Of a DNA stretch of 13,270 bases, positions 1 through 6,746 are shown piece by piece (the stretch's first letter is position 1; the number at the start of each line of letters is the position of its first letter). A program made the position numbers and the translations under genes. The stretch comes from Hyphomicrobiaceae bacterium. Its GTDB lineage: Bacteria; Pseudomonadota; Alphaproteobacteria; Rhizobiales; JAKIUO01. The stretch is from NCBI GenBank assembly GCA_021647535.1, contig JAKIUO010000081.1, positions 1 to 13,270 on the forward strand. The letters run 5' to 3'. The notes below the pieces were generated by a model that saw only the letters and a list, made by a program, of their open reading frames with translations, ran no database searches and was not told where the DNA came from.

Positions 1-1
1 C

Positions 2-19
2 CTGTTCGAGGAGGAGTAG
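2..19 (+). CDS. Possible 3' end of an upstream gene
   Basis: One + frame reads L-F-E-E-E-stop and ends 1 nt before the GTG of the next gene. Its GAG codons double as a purine-rich ribosome-binding site (AGGAGG at 9-14) for that gene. A tight, translationally coupled pair is plausible, but five codons are not enough to identify a protein or to be sure this frame is coding. Confidence 0.25.
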   Translation: MFEEE

Positions 20-20
20 G

Positions 21-599
21 GTGGGGAACTGGCGGGATCACTGGCGCATATTGTTTGGACGCACCCCGGTCAAACTCAAAGGTGCTTTTTCCTATGATGA
101 AACCATTCAGCGTCTGGATCTGGTGCTGTCACGGCGTTTCGTCTCAAGCCATTTCAAGCGCACTCTGTCCGGTGGGCCAAATGAGGAAGGGCGACTTGAA
201 TTTCGTTGCGATTACAATTTCTATTTTTGGCGTCATGTCGTGGAGCAGAGGTTCAGAAGGCTGTGGGGATACCGACTGCGTGAAATTCCGATGTCCACAG
301 GGGTGCGCTTTATTGGTGATCTTGAAATTGACAAGGGGGGCTATGTCTGGTTGCAAGGGGCTTTACAGGCTCCGGTAGCCGAGCGCATTGGCTGCCTGTT
401 TTTACTACTCATTCTGATTGGCGGCGTGCTGCTTTTGCCATGGGCCTTTGCACGAGGAACGGCGGCCTTTATGACCATAGTGCTGGCCTGGATTGTCCTT
501 CCCGTCGGGCTTTTGACGCTTACCATCCGGTTTCAGAAAGAAACAGCAGACAAGCTCAACCAAATGTTGAAACTGGTCATGTCCGAGCCACTGGAGTAA
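21..599 (+). CDS. Unrecognised membrane protein with two predicted transmembrane helices
   Basis: The 192-residue product has a soluble, basic and aromatic N-terminal part (about residues 1-115, rich in R, F, W and Y). Two hydrophobic segments follow at about 123-143 and 148-168, then a short charged C-terminal tail. I see no signal peptide and do not recognise a family. The GTG start is chosen because AGGAGG lies 6 nt upstream. The frame stays open to the window edge, so a start further upstream cannot be excluded. It may be the last gene of an operon running in from the left, since a terminator follows directly. It converges on pal. The topology suggests an N-terminal cytoplasmic domain anchored to the inner membrane; that is inference. 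Coding is well supported by the clean frame, RBS and terminator; function is unknown. Confidence 0.7.
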   Translation: MGNWRDHWRILFGRTPVKLKGAFSYDETIQRLDLVLSRRFVSSHFKRTLSGGPNEEGRLEFRCDYNFYFWRHVVEQRFRRLWGYRLREIPMSTGVRFIGDLEIDKGGYVWLQGALQAPVAERIGCLFLLLILIGGVLLLPWAFARGTAAFMTIVLAWIVLPVGLLTLTIRFQKETADKLNQMLKLVMSEPLE

Positions 600-606
600 G
601 GAACCT

Positions 607-637
607 AAAAGGGGGACTAGATCCCAACTCCCTTTTT
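607..637 (+). terminator. Intrinsic terminator of the membrane-protein gene
   Basis: An A-rich arm AAAAGGGGG (607-615) pairs with CTCCCTTTT (628-636) with one G-T pair around a 12-nt loop, and more T follows. It starts 8 nt after the stop codon at 597-599. Confidence 0.55.
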
Positions 638-649
638 CAAATCGGGTTT

Positions 650-692
650 CCAAAGGGCTCGCCCTTTGGTGGGGTCGCAGGGGCAAAGCCCC
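650..692 (+). repeat. Pair of GC-rich hairpins between convergent genes (REP-like)
   Basis: Two adjacent palindromes are visible: CCAAAGGGC/GCCCTTTGG (650-658 and 661-669) and GGGGC-AAA-GCCCC (680-692). They end 20 nt from the pal stop codon. Neither is followed by a T-run on the - strand, so for pal they would be mRNA-protecting or Rho-type structures rather than a classic intrinsic terminator. Similar GC-rich dyads recur between genes in many alphaproteobacterial genomes; whether this one is repeated here cannot be seen from a single window. Confidence 0.5.
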
Positions 693-712
693 TCATTTTA
701 TCACAGTACCAT

Positions 713-1261
713 TTAGCCACGCTTGTTAAGAATGGTAACGCCTCGGCGGTTTTGGGACCAGCAGGAGATGTCGTTGCAGACGGAAATCGGGCGTTCCTTG
801 CCATAGGAAATGGTGCGAATACGGGCGCTGTTGACGCCTCGGCGAGACAAAAACCCTTTGACAGTCTGGGCGCGTTTGGCGGCAAGGCCCAGATTATATT
901 CTCTGGTGCCGCGCTCATCGGAGTGACCTTCAATGGTGATGGTTTTGCCGGGATATTGATTGAGCCATTTGGCTTGCAGGACCAGGGTGTTTTCTGAATC
1001 TGCTGTCAGGCGGGCGCTATCCGTTTTAAAGAAAACCTTGTCGCCGACATTGACGGTAAAATCACGCTCGGTGCCTGGTGTGACAGGGCCTTCGCGATAG
1101 CCAATACCATTTGCACCATTGCTCGTCTCGCTGGCTCCAAGGCCAAAGTCGCCATTGGCCCCTCTTTTCTTGGAGCAGGCTGATATCATGGTGGCTGCGA
1201 CAAATATGAGTGCAATCTGTCCGATTGCTTTCAATTGTTTCATTTTGAGTATACTGGTCAT
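713..1261 (-). CDS. pal: Peptidoglycan-associated lipoprotein Pal
   Basis: Pal is the outer-membrane lipoprotein of the Tol-Pal complex. It binds peptidoglycan non-covalently and is mobilised by TolB during division. The 182-residue product has a lipoprotein signal with lipobox I-S-A-C (Cys29), a short glycine/asparagine-rich linker, then an OmpA-like domain from about residue 75. The domain carries the peptidoglycan-binding core GHSDERGTREYNLGLAAKRA and a later N-R-R. The ATG at 1261 is preferred because AGGAGAG lies about 6 nt upstream; the in-frame ATG at 1243 has no RBS, and upstream codons would only extend the frame without adding a recognisable sequence. It is usually directly behind tolB; here about 0.9 kb containing a small lipoprotein gene, a terminator and a MITE-like element separates them, so independent transcription is likely. 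Confidence 0.96.
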   Translation of the reverse strand: MTSILKMKQLKAIGQIALIFVAATMISACSKKRGANGDFGLGASETSNGANGIGYREGPVTPGTERDFTVNVGDKVFFKTDSARLTADSENTLVLQAKWLNQYPGKTITIEGHSDERGTREYNLGLAAKRAQTVKGFLSRRGVNSARIRTISYGKERPISVCNDISCWSQNRRGVTILNKRG

Positions 1262-1376
1262 TTTTCTCTCCTGCGTCGCCTCATTATCTGCCGTCTGGCG
1301 AGCGGTCGCTCTGGTCATTTCGACATAAATAATAAAATCGTTGCACAAGGCCCCAAATAAACACCCCGTTTTGAAA

Positions 1377-1416
1377 CTCCGCAACAAGCTGTGCAGTCGC
1401 TTGTTTTTGTGCGGAG
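1377..1416 (-). promoter_or_regulatory. Bulged hairpin in the pal leader or promoter region
   Basis: CTCCGCA (1377-1383) pairs with TGCGGAG (1410-1416), and ACAAGC (1384-1389) pairs with GCTTGT (1399-1404). This leaves a 5-nt one-sided bulge (1405-1409) and a 9-nt loop. The 13 pairs lie about 115 nt upstream of the pal start codon. No T-run follows on either strand, so it is not an intrinsic terminator; a 5' UTR structure of pal mRNA is one possibility. Confidence 0.4.
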
Positions 1417-1591
1417 CACCAATTGTGACCCAAGGCTATTGTTCTGTTTGCCTGTTGTTCGTGACGATATTCGGGCAAAAGCACGGCTCCAATATGATGT
1501 TTTGTGCTTTGCAGAAAGGGCAGGTGTGGGGAGAGGACATGAAAATGAATATAAAACAGAGCATTAGGCACTTTATTTTACCCGACCTTGC

Positions 1592-1761
1592 CTAAGTGTC
1601 TGACTCAATATTCTTCACTGATTCTATTGGATTTTTCAGGCCCATTATCGGCGAATTTCAGCTTGAAAGGGACGCAAGCCCCTATCTACGCTAAAATCCT
1701 TGATTCTGGACCAGAAAATAACTCAATATAATCAACGAATAATATTCGGTCAGACACTAAG
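1592..1761. mobile_element. MITE-like non-autonomous element with 5-bp direct flanks
   Basis: The 160-bp core (1597-1756) begins TGTCTGAC and ends GTCAGACA. The first 33 nt of the left end match the reverse complement of the right end at 27 of 33 positions, and resemblance continues with gaps for about 20 nt more. The pentamer CTAAG occurs directly repeated on both sides (1592-1596 and 1757-1761), as expected of a target-site duplication. It has no transposase frame. CTAAG is nearly self-complementary, so part of it could instead belong to the inverted repeat. The parent IS family is not assigned. Confidence 0.65.
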
Positions 1762-1783
1762 AGGAAAACTTAAAATCCAGGCA

Positions 1784-1829
1784 CAAAAAAACCATACCTA
1801 TCCGCGTTAGCGAAACAGGCATGGTTTTC
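1784..1829 (-). terminator. Terminator of the small lipoprotein gene
   Basis: Read on the - strand, AAAACCATGCCT pairs with AGGTATGGTTTT (one G-U pair) around an inner CGC/GCG stem, and a T-run follows. It lies about 48 nt after the stop of the small lipoprotein. The + strand version is followed by a weaker T stretch, so some bidirectional activity is possible. Confidence 0.65.
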
Positions 1830-1876
1830 TTTGTAACGATTTACGGACTGCATATCGCACGTCCGCAAAAGAAATG

Positions 1877-2005
1877 TTACTTGATGAATGCAGAGGCTAC
1901 AGGAGCTTCAACGGCACCAATTTTCAGTGGTTCCTGACGCTGGCGACAAGCACCAAGAGCAGCAGCAGTAGCGACGATAACAGTTACGATAGCAATCTTT
2001 TTCAT
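1877..2005 (-). CDS. Small lipoprotein of 42 residues
   Basis: The product starts MKKIAIVTVIVATAAALGAC, a compact lipoprotein signal with lipobox L-G-A-C (Cys20). The predicted mature lipopeptide is only 23 residues (C-R-Q-R-Q-E-P-L-K..., ending F-I-K). The ATG at 2005 has GGAGAAG about 8 nt upstream; codons further upstream give a charged extension unlike a signal peptide. A strong terminator follows and a palindrome lies just upstream, so it looks like a separate transcription unit. It sits between tolB and pal, where no conserved Tol gene is expected. Size and layout recall entericidin-type lipoproteins, but I see no sequence motif that proves this, and the function is unknown. Confidence 0.75.
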   Translation of the reverse strand: MKKIAIVTVIVATAAALGACRQRQEPLKIGAVEAPVASAFIK

Positions 2006-2036
2006 AGAATTCTTCTCCACGTTTTTTTCCCAAGAG

Positions 2037-2051
2037 TTCGTTTCAAACGAA
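2037..2051. promoter_or_regulatory. Perfect palindrome upstream of the small lipoprotein gene
   Basis: TTCGTTT-C-AAACGAA is a perfect dyad with 7-bp arms, 32 nt before the lipoprotein ATG. An overlapping alternative hairpin (CGAA at 2048-2051 with TTCG at 2056-2059) shares its right arm. It could be an operator for a dimeric regulator or a leader hairpin with mutually exclusive folds. Confidence 0.35.
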
Positions 2052-2186
2052 TCATTTCGTATTCGCTTAAACACTACATAACCTGCTTTCACTGGTTTGA
2101 GCAAGAAGATCTGCCCGATATGACTTGGTTTTGCCCCATTTCAGGTAGGTATGGTGCTAAAAAGTCACGTTTTGGAGGTGGGCGTC

Positions 2187-3587
2187 CTAGTTGATGAGGG
2201 GAGACCAGGCGGGGTCAGAGGCGAATGAAGGCGTCGGTATTTCTTGCTCGTGATAGCCGGTGAGGTCGACTGAATACAGTTTTGGTCCCCCGGTTTTTGT
2301 CCGGCTTTCGCGAAAAAACATCAGGACGCGGCCATTGGGCGCCCATGTAGGGCCTTCATTATGAAAACCTTCGGTCAAAATACGTTCGCCAGAGCCATCC
2401 GGGCGCATGATGCCGATCAAAAAGCGTCCGCCAGTCTGCTTGGTAAAGGCGATAAGATCACCGCGTGGTGACCAGACGGGTGTCGAGTAGCGTCCCCCCT
2501 GACGCGAAATACGCCGTGCCTGCGAGCCATCGGCGTTCATGACATAGATTTGCTGAGAACCGGATCGATCTGATTCAAAAACAATCTGGCGACCATCTGG
2601 CGAAAAGCAGGGGGATGTATCGATGCTTTTGGTGCGGGTCAGTCGTTTTATGCGTCGGGAGCGCAGATCCATGACGAATATGTTGGCGCTCCCCCCATCT
2701 TGTTGCGACAGAATGATCTTGTTGCCATCTGGCGAAAAGCGCGGTGAGAAGGTCATGCCGGGAAAGTCTCCGACCAGCTCTTTTTGCCCCGTGTCAATAT
2801 TGAGCAGATAGACCCTTGGGCGTCCGCCCGCATAAGACATATAGGTGACCTGCTGACGGGTTGGCGAAAAGCGCGGCGTGAGAACAAGGGCATTGCCGGA
2901 GGACAGGGTGCGGACATTATGGCCGTCCTGATCCATCAAAGCGAGGCGTTTGACCCTTTTGTTTTTAGGGCCGGTCTCATCAATAAAGACGATGCGCGTA
3001 TCAAAATAGCCGCTTTCGCCTGTCAGCCTTTTATAGATGGCATCGGCGATGATATGGCCAATGCGCCGCCAGTTCTGGGCACCGGCGGTGAACTCTTCTC
3101 CGGTGAGCTGGCGACCTGAAAACACACCCCAGAGGCGAAACTCGGCCTTGATGCGGCCGTCAGACAGCTGGGTGAGCTTGCCAAGCGCCAGCGCTTGCGC
3201 CTTGATCAGCCGCCAGTCGCCAAAACGCGGGATGGTATTCACCGAGGAAATACGCTGAATAAAGGCCTGCTGGTCGATGGGACGAAACAGTCCCGAACGG
3301 GTCAGGTCATTGCTGACAATGTCCGAGATGCGTCTGGCCAGCGCCTTTGTTTCGCCATCAGCACCAAAAAACGGCACAATGGCCATGGGCATGGCGCGTA
3401 GATTGCCTTTGGTGATGTCGATCTCGACAACGGCGCGGGCTGGCGTGAGGGTAAGGGTAAGAGTAAGGGTAAGGGCAAGGGCAAGGGTGGTCAATGGGAG
3501 CAACGCGATCGCCATTGTTTTAAGAAAACACTGTGCCACAGAGCGAAGTTGGTGTTTTTTGCACCTCAAAAAGAGTTTCGACATCAT
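2187..3587 (-). CDS. tolB: Tol-Pal system protein TolB
   Basis: TolB is the periplasmic beta-propeller that passes between TolA and Pal. After a long signal peptide ending A-R-A, the mature chain begins V-V-E-I-D-I-T-K-G-N. An N-terminal domain of about 130 residues (to roughly residue 185) leads into a six-bladed propeller whose repeats are visible as F-S-P-D-G-(N/R)-x-I and Y-V-M-N-A-D-G-S-type strands. The start is uncertain. A GTG at 3602 would give 471 residues but has a weak RBS; AGGTGA at 3599-3604 sits 11 nt before the ATG at 3587, which I prefer (466 residues). The ATG at 3515 would leave almost no basic n-region. The h-region of the signal is encoded by a hexanucleotide repeat (see 3442-3485). 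tolA is 119 nt upstream in the same direction. Confidence 0.94.
   Translation of the reverse strand: MMSKLFLRCKKHQLRSVAQCFLKTMAIALLPLTTLALALTLTLTLTLTPARAVVEIDITKGNLRAMPMAIVPFFGADGETKALARRISDIVSNDLTRSGLFRPIDQQAFIQRISSVNTIPRFGDWRLIKAQALALGKLTQLSDGRIKAEFRLWGVFSGRQLTGEEFTAGAQNWRRIGHIIADAIYKRLTGESGYFDTRIVFIDETGPKNKRVKRLALMDQDGHNVRTLSSGNALVLTPRFSPTRQQVTYMSYAGGRPRVYLLNIDTGQKELVGDFPGMTFSPRFSPDGNKIILSQQDGGSANIFVMDLRSRRIKRLTRTKSIDTSPCFSPDGRQIVFESDRSGSQQIYVMNADGSQARRISRQGGRYSTPVWSPRGDLIAFTKQTGGRFLIGIMRPDGSGERILTEGFHNEGPTWAPNGRVLMFFRESRTKTGGPKLYSVDLTGYHEQEIPTPSFASDPAWSPLIN
3442..3485 (-). repeat. Hexanucleotide repeat in the tolB signal peptide
   Basis: On the coding strand about seven near-identical units of ACCCTT or GCCCTT encode alternating Thr/Ala-Leu pairs forming the hydrophobic core of the TolB signal peptide. 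The unit is 6 bp, so gain or loss of copies keeps the reading frame and changes the h-region by two residues. Confidence 0.8.
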
Positions 3588-3706
3588 CAAACTATTGCTC
3601 ACCTTGTCCGTTCATATTGTCATTGTGTGGAAGAAAGTCTAGTCGAGAAGCTTCCTGTACAGAAAATGAATTTCCGCCCTGTTTTGACAAAAAATTGCGG
3701 CGTCAG

Positions 3707-4660
3707 TTAGCCGCCGAGCATTTCGCGTGGGTCGAAATTGAGGATCATATCTTGCCAGGTGGAGAATTTATCCCGGGGCATACGATAGGGCTGGCATTGC
3801 CAGACGGCGCGTTTGGCAGCTTCAGCAGCAGGGCGGAAAAACGGTGAGCCGGAATAGTTGGCCAATTCAGGTGGTTTTTCGAGCGTGCCGTCCTGTTTGA
3901 AGCGGATGCGCAGTTTGACATTGAGGTCGCGCGATCCCAAGCCCCCGGTAGGCGGGCTCCAGCATTGCGAGATCTGCGCCTTGAAGGCGTCGATTTCATT
4001 GGCCGACATGGTGACATCAGTGCCGTATGAGCGTCCATAGGACGGCGGTTCAATACGCGCCTGCCTTTGTGGCACGGGGGCCAGAGGCTGTCGGCGGGGA
4101 GCCACTTTCTTGTCCGGCAGCTTGTTGAGCAATGCGGCGATATTATCGGGATCGAAATCGCTTTTGGGGCGCGAAACTTTTTTCCTGACAGGCTTGGCTC
4201 TGGCCACCCTTTTGGGCTTTGGTTTTGGCTTGGCCCGTACCACTTTACGTTTTACAGGTTTAGGCTTTGGTTTGGGTTTGAGCTTCGCCTTGGCGATTTT
4301 CTTTGGCTTTGGCTTGGGTTTCGGTCTGGCCTTTACGATCTTTTTCTTTGGTTTGGGCTTAGGCTTGGCTTTTACCACTTTTTTTGGTTTCGGCTTGGGC
4401 TTTGGCTTCGCAATCTTCACTGGCTTCCGAGTCGGTTTCTTTTTGACAGTTTTCTTCTTTTTGAGCGGAACCGCCGCTTTCTTTTTGGGCGCTGTTTTCT
4501 GGCCAGCCTTGATCTTGGTGAATTGCGAGGGTGTCATGATATCGACCGGTACTGTGGTCTTTTTGACAGGTTTGGAGCCGTCACCGCTCGAAAAATAGCC
4601 AAGCGCCCACGTCAGGAGCGCGACGTGAAAGAGCACAGATATGGTAATGGCCTTGCGCAC
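3707..4660 (-). CDS. tolA: Tol-Pal system protein TolA
   Basis: TolA spans the periplasm, linking the TolQR motor to TolB and Pal. The 317-residue product starts with a transmembrane helix (residues 4-23) containing the S-x-x-x-H pattern (Ser8, His12) that in TolA contacts TolQ. The V-P-V-D-I-M-T-P-S-Q-F segment follows. A long Lys/Pro-rich domain spans about 59-165, with repeated K-P-K-P-K-P blocks (roughly 4195-4410 on the DNA). A C-terminal globular domain begins near M-S-A-N-E-I-D-A-F and includes Q-I-S-Q-C-W. I chose the GTG at 4660 because GAGGA lies 7 nt upstream; the TTG at 4705 would add 15 residues before the basic n-region. The Lys/Pro domain resembles TonB more than the Ala-rich helical domain of enterobacterial TolA. 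Confidence 0.94.
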   Translation of the reverse strand: MRKAITISVLFHVALLTWALGYFSSGDGSKPVKKTTVPVDIMTPSQFTKIKAGQKTAPKKKAAVPLKKKKTVKKKPTRKPVKIAKPKPKPKPKKVVKAKPKPKPKKKIVKARPKPKPKPKKIAKAKLKPKPKPKPVKRKVVRAKPKPKPKRVARAKPVRKKVSRPKSDFDPDNIAALLNKLPDKKVAPRRQPLAPVPQRQARIEPPSYGRSYGTDVTMSANEIDAFKAQISQCWSPPTGGLGSRDLNVKLRIRFKQDGTLEKPPELANYSGSPFFRPAAEAAKRAVWQCQPYRMPRDKFSTWQDMILNFDPREMLGG

Positions 4661-4752
4661 AATGTGTTCCTCAACCCCGTTCTTTGTTTCTAAGGACAGC
4701 CACAAAAATGACTAAACTATTTGACTTGTTCTTTTGTCCTTCAGCGTCGTTT

Positions 4753-4790
4753 TGCAAAGGGTTATGTAGCTGGCTACACGCCCCTTTGCA
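4753..4790 (-). other. Hairpin between tolR and tolA
   Basis: TGCAAAGGG (4753-4761) pairs perfectly with CCCTTTGCA (4782-4790). Inside, after a 3x3 internal loop, TGTAGC (4765-4770) pairs with GCTACA (4773-4778). There is no T-run after it on the - strand. In the polycistronic message it would separate the tolR and tolA cistrons and could affect mRNA processing or stability. Confidence 0.5.
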
Positions 4791-4849
4791 CGCCTGGCTG
4801 ACGAACAAAATTCCTGCGCCAAATCAAATCACTTATTTCTGTGATTGTC

Positions 4850-5302
4850 CTAACCTTTGTCAACCACATCGGTAATGACAGTAATTTTTGTATATCCAGA
4901 CCCGGACAAATGGCCCATCACTTTGGAAATCTGTCCAAACAGGACATTGCTATCACCTCTGATATAAATACGTTCCTTGAAACCGGCTTTGCTGATTGCT
5001 TGTAATTTGGGTATCAATGCTTGCATTGTAATCTTGGTTTCCTGCAAAAATATGTCGCCCTTGGCATCGATTGAAATGACGAGGGGCTCTTTTGAACCAT
5101 CAACCTGACCGGCCTCCGTTTTGGGAAGCTCAATGGGGACACCAACTGTCATCAAGGGGGCCGTCACCATAAAGACGATGAGCAGCACCAGCATCACATC
5201 GACAAAGGGCGTGACATTGATTTGCGTCATTGGCTGGGTGCGCTGACGGCTTTTGCGGGTGCTTCCACTACCGCCTAAGCCGCCGCCAAGGTCCATTCCC
5301 AT
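4850..5302 (-). CDS. tolR: Tol-Pal system protein TolR
   Basis: TolR is the ExbD-family partner of TolQ in the proton channel. The 150-residue protein has a short glycine-rich cytoplasmic start, the signature M-T-Q-I-N-V-T-P-F-V-D-V-M-L-V-L-L-I-V-F, and a periplasmic domain. Asp35 lies in the single transmembrane helix and matches the conserved protonatable Asp of the family. Length is typical. The ATG has GAGGAG about 8 nt upstream, inside the end of tolQ, and only 1 nt separates the tolQ stop from this start, so translational coupling is expected. A 189-nt gap with a hairpin follows before tolA. Confidence 0.97.
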   Translation of the reverse strand: MGMDLGGGLGGSGSTRKSRQRTQPMTQINVTPFVDVMLVLLIVFMVTAPLMTVGVPIELPKTEAGQVDGSKEPLVISIDAKGDIFLQETKITMQALIPKLQAISKAGFKERIYIRGDSNVLFGQISKVMGHLSGSGYTKITVITDVVDKG

Positions 5303-5303
5303 A

Positions 5304-6029
5304 TTATTGGCTCCTCACATCGACCTGGCGTGACAAAATGGCCATGAATTCATTGGAAAAACTCTCCAGCCGGGCAATGTGCCGCGACACTTCATGAGAA
5401 AACTTATTGTAGAAAATAACCGCTGGAATGGCTGCCAATAGTCCAAGGGCAGTGGCGAACAGGGCTTCGGCAATGCCCGGCGCGACGACGGCGAGCGAAG
5501 TGTTATTGCTGGCGGCAATCGACTGAAAGCTCGACATGATGCCCCAGACCGTTCCAAACAGTCCGACAAAGGGTGCGGTCGAACCAACGGTCGCCAGAAA
5601 CATCAAGCGGCGCTCCAGCCGGTCGATTTCGGCGGTGATGGTGTTATCCATGACCCTTTGGACGCGCATCAACACGCCGCCTGGCAGCTTTTTGGCTCCC
5701 TCGACAGAACGTTTCCACTCGCGCATGGCCGCAACGAATACGGCAGGCAAGGTGCGGTTTTTGCGCTGGGTGAGCTGCTGATACAACTCATCCAGATGTT
5801 GCCCCGACCAAAATGCTTTTTCAAAATCATCGGCCTCTTTTTTGGAGCGTTTGAAGGTGATCATCTTGTCAACGATGACCGCCCAGCCCCAGACCGAAGA
5901 GGCCAGCAGGCCGGTCATGACCATCTTGACGACGATGTGAGCCGATAAAAACAGATTCACAAAGGAAAGATCTGCATGGGGAGGGGCCACCGCTGCGGCG
6001 GCCAGAAATGTGTTGATGGCACCTGTCAT
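5304..6029 (-). CDS. tolQ: Tol-Pal system protein TolQ
   Basis: TolQ is the three-helix inner-membrane channel subunit of the Tol motor (MotA/TolQ/ExbB family). The 241-residue protein has a first helix at about residues 32-52 and a cytoplasmic loop. Two more helices carry the family signatures G-S-T-A-P-F-V-G-L-F-G-T-V-W-G-I-M and G-I-A-E-A-L-F-A-T-A-L-G-L-L-A-A-I-P-A-V. The ATG at 6029 gives the usual family length. In-frame ATGs further upstream would add a 49-residue charged extension unlike TolQ; the RBS at 6029 is weak (GGGA about 10 nt away). A 229-nt gap separates it from ybgC. A TTGTCA-like -35 lies there, but I see no convincing -10. Confidence 0.96.
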   Translation of the reverse strand: MTGAINTFLAAAAVAPPHADLSFVNLFLSAHIVVKMVMTGLLASSVWGWAVIVDKMITFKRSKKEADDFEKAFWSGQHLDELYQQLTQRKNRTLPAVFVAAMREWKRSVEGAKKLPGGVLMRVQRVMDNTITAEIDRLERRLMFLATVGSTAPFVGLFGTVWGIMSSFQSIAASNNTSLAVVAPGIAEALFATALGLLAAIPAVIFYNKFSHEVSRHIARLESFSNEFMAILSRQVDVRSQ

Positions 6030-6258
6030 GAAGGCGAATTCCCGCTTGATTGTTGAACTTCTATCTCGAACTCTAATTACCATTCGGGGAGTGACGGTTC
6101 CCTGCAATAGAGGCTTCTTTATAGCTGATTCGCTGCTAAAAAGAGAAATAACCGCATTTGCTGGCTCTGACAACAAGTCATATACAGATGTAGACCCACC
6201 CCCGTTAACAGGAATTTTAACGCTTTGAACTTGTCCAAACTAGGGCGTTGGTCCGTTG

Positions 6259-6726
6259 CTATATATAACCAAATGTTTTGGCCAGATGTTTGGGCAGGCG
6301 TTGCGGTTTGCCTTTATCAGAGATCAGGACCACTTGCACTATGGCGCGCATCAGCAGGGTATCGCCGCGCCTGATGTCCTGTTGCATGGTGATGCTGGCC
6401 CCGGACCAGTCTTTGGTTGTGCTGACGACGTGCAGGATTTCGTCGATTTTGGCCGGGCGCTTGAACTTCATTTCCATATTGCGCACGATAAACATCAAAG
6501 GCGGCGAGCCATTGACCCCGGCAAACAGCTCCTCATGGGAGACCCCAAGCAGGCGCATCCAGTCGGAACGGCCGCGCTCGCACCAGCGCAAATAGCTGCC
6601 ATGATAGACCAGCCCGGAGAAATCCGTGTCTTCGAAATAGACCCGTATGGGGAGTATATGCTGCTTGTCTTTAATGCGCCCGGCAAGGTCAGGCCATTTT
6701 TGGTCATGAGGTTTTTGGTTCATCAT
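6259..6726 (-). CDS. ybgC: YbgC-type acyl-CoA thioesterase
   Basis: YbgC is a cytoplasmic hot-dog-fold thioesterase, first gene of Tol-Pal operons, thought to act on acyl-CoA or acyl-ACP in phospholipid metabolism. The 155-residue product shows the 4HBT signature R-V-Y-F-E-D-T-D-F-S-G-L-V-Y-H-G-S-Y-L (residues 28-46), with the catalytic Asp in E-D-T-D and the Y-H pair. The charged first 20 residues are slightly longer than in E. coli. The tandem ATG-ATG start at 6726 has only a weak RBS (GGA before an A-run). It is divergent from cpoB, and a perfect dyad lies 20 nt upstream of its start. Confidence 0.95.
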   Translation of the reverse strand: MMNQKPHDQKWPDLAGRIKDKQHILPIRVYFEDTDFSGLVYHGSYLRWCERGRSDWMRLLGVSHEELFAGVNGSPPLMFIVRNMEMKFKRPAKIDEILHVVSTTKDWSGASITMQQDIRRGDTLLMRAIVQVVLISDKGKPQRLPKHLAKTFGYI

Positions 6727-6746
6727 TGTTTTTTTCCGTTATGACT

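Larger units (their letters stand above)
1262..1876. other. Long intergenic stretch upstream of pal
   Basis: This 615-bp stretch has no convincing gene. It holds, from the pal side, a bulged hairpin (1377-1416), a weaker bulged hairpin (1475-1512), the MITE-like element (1592-1761) and the terminator of the small lipoprotein gene (1784-1829). The pal promoter must lie here, but I see no clear -35/-10 pair. An AT-rich segment at 1325-1340 on the - strand is the most promoter-like part. The open frames crossing it lack family resemblance. Confidence 0.6.

Noticed and set aside
1539..1595. An 18-codon + frame with a good upstream GGAGAGG, ending at the MITE-like element
   Set aside because: It looked like a gene cut by the insertion, but its TAA lies within the CTAAG target itself, so it would also stop in the empty site. 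Too short and without any recognisable sequence.
4110..4598. Long + strand frame rich in Phe, Gly and Leu opposite tolA
   Set aside because: Antisense image of the Lys/Pro repeat; no RBS or family resemblance.
4827..4846. AATCAC/GTGATT hairpin just after the tolR stop as a terminator
   Set aside because: The stem is only 6 bp, low in GC, with an 8-nt loop and no T-run, and tolA continues the operon.
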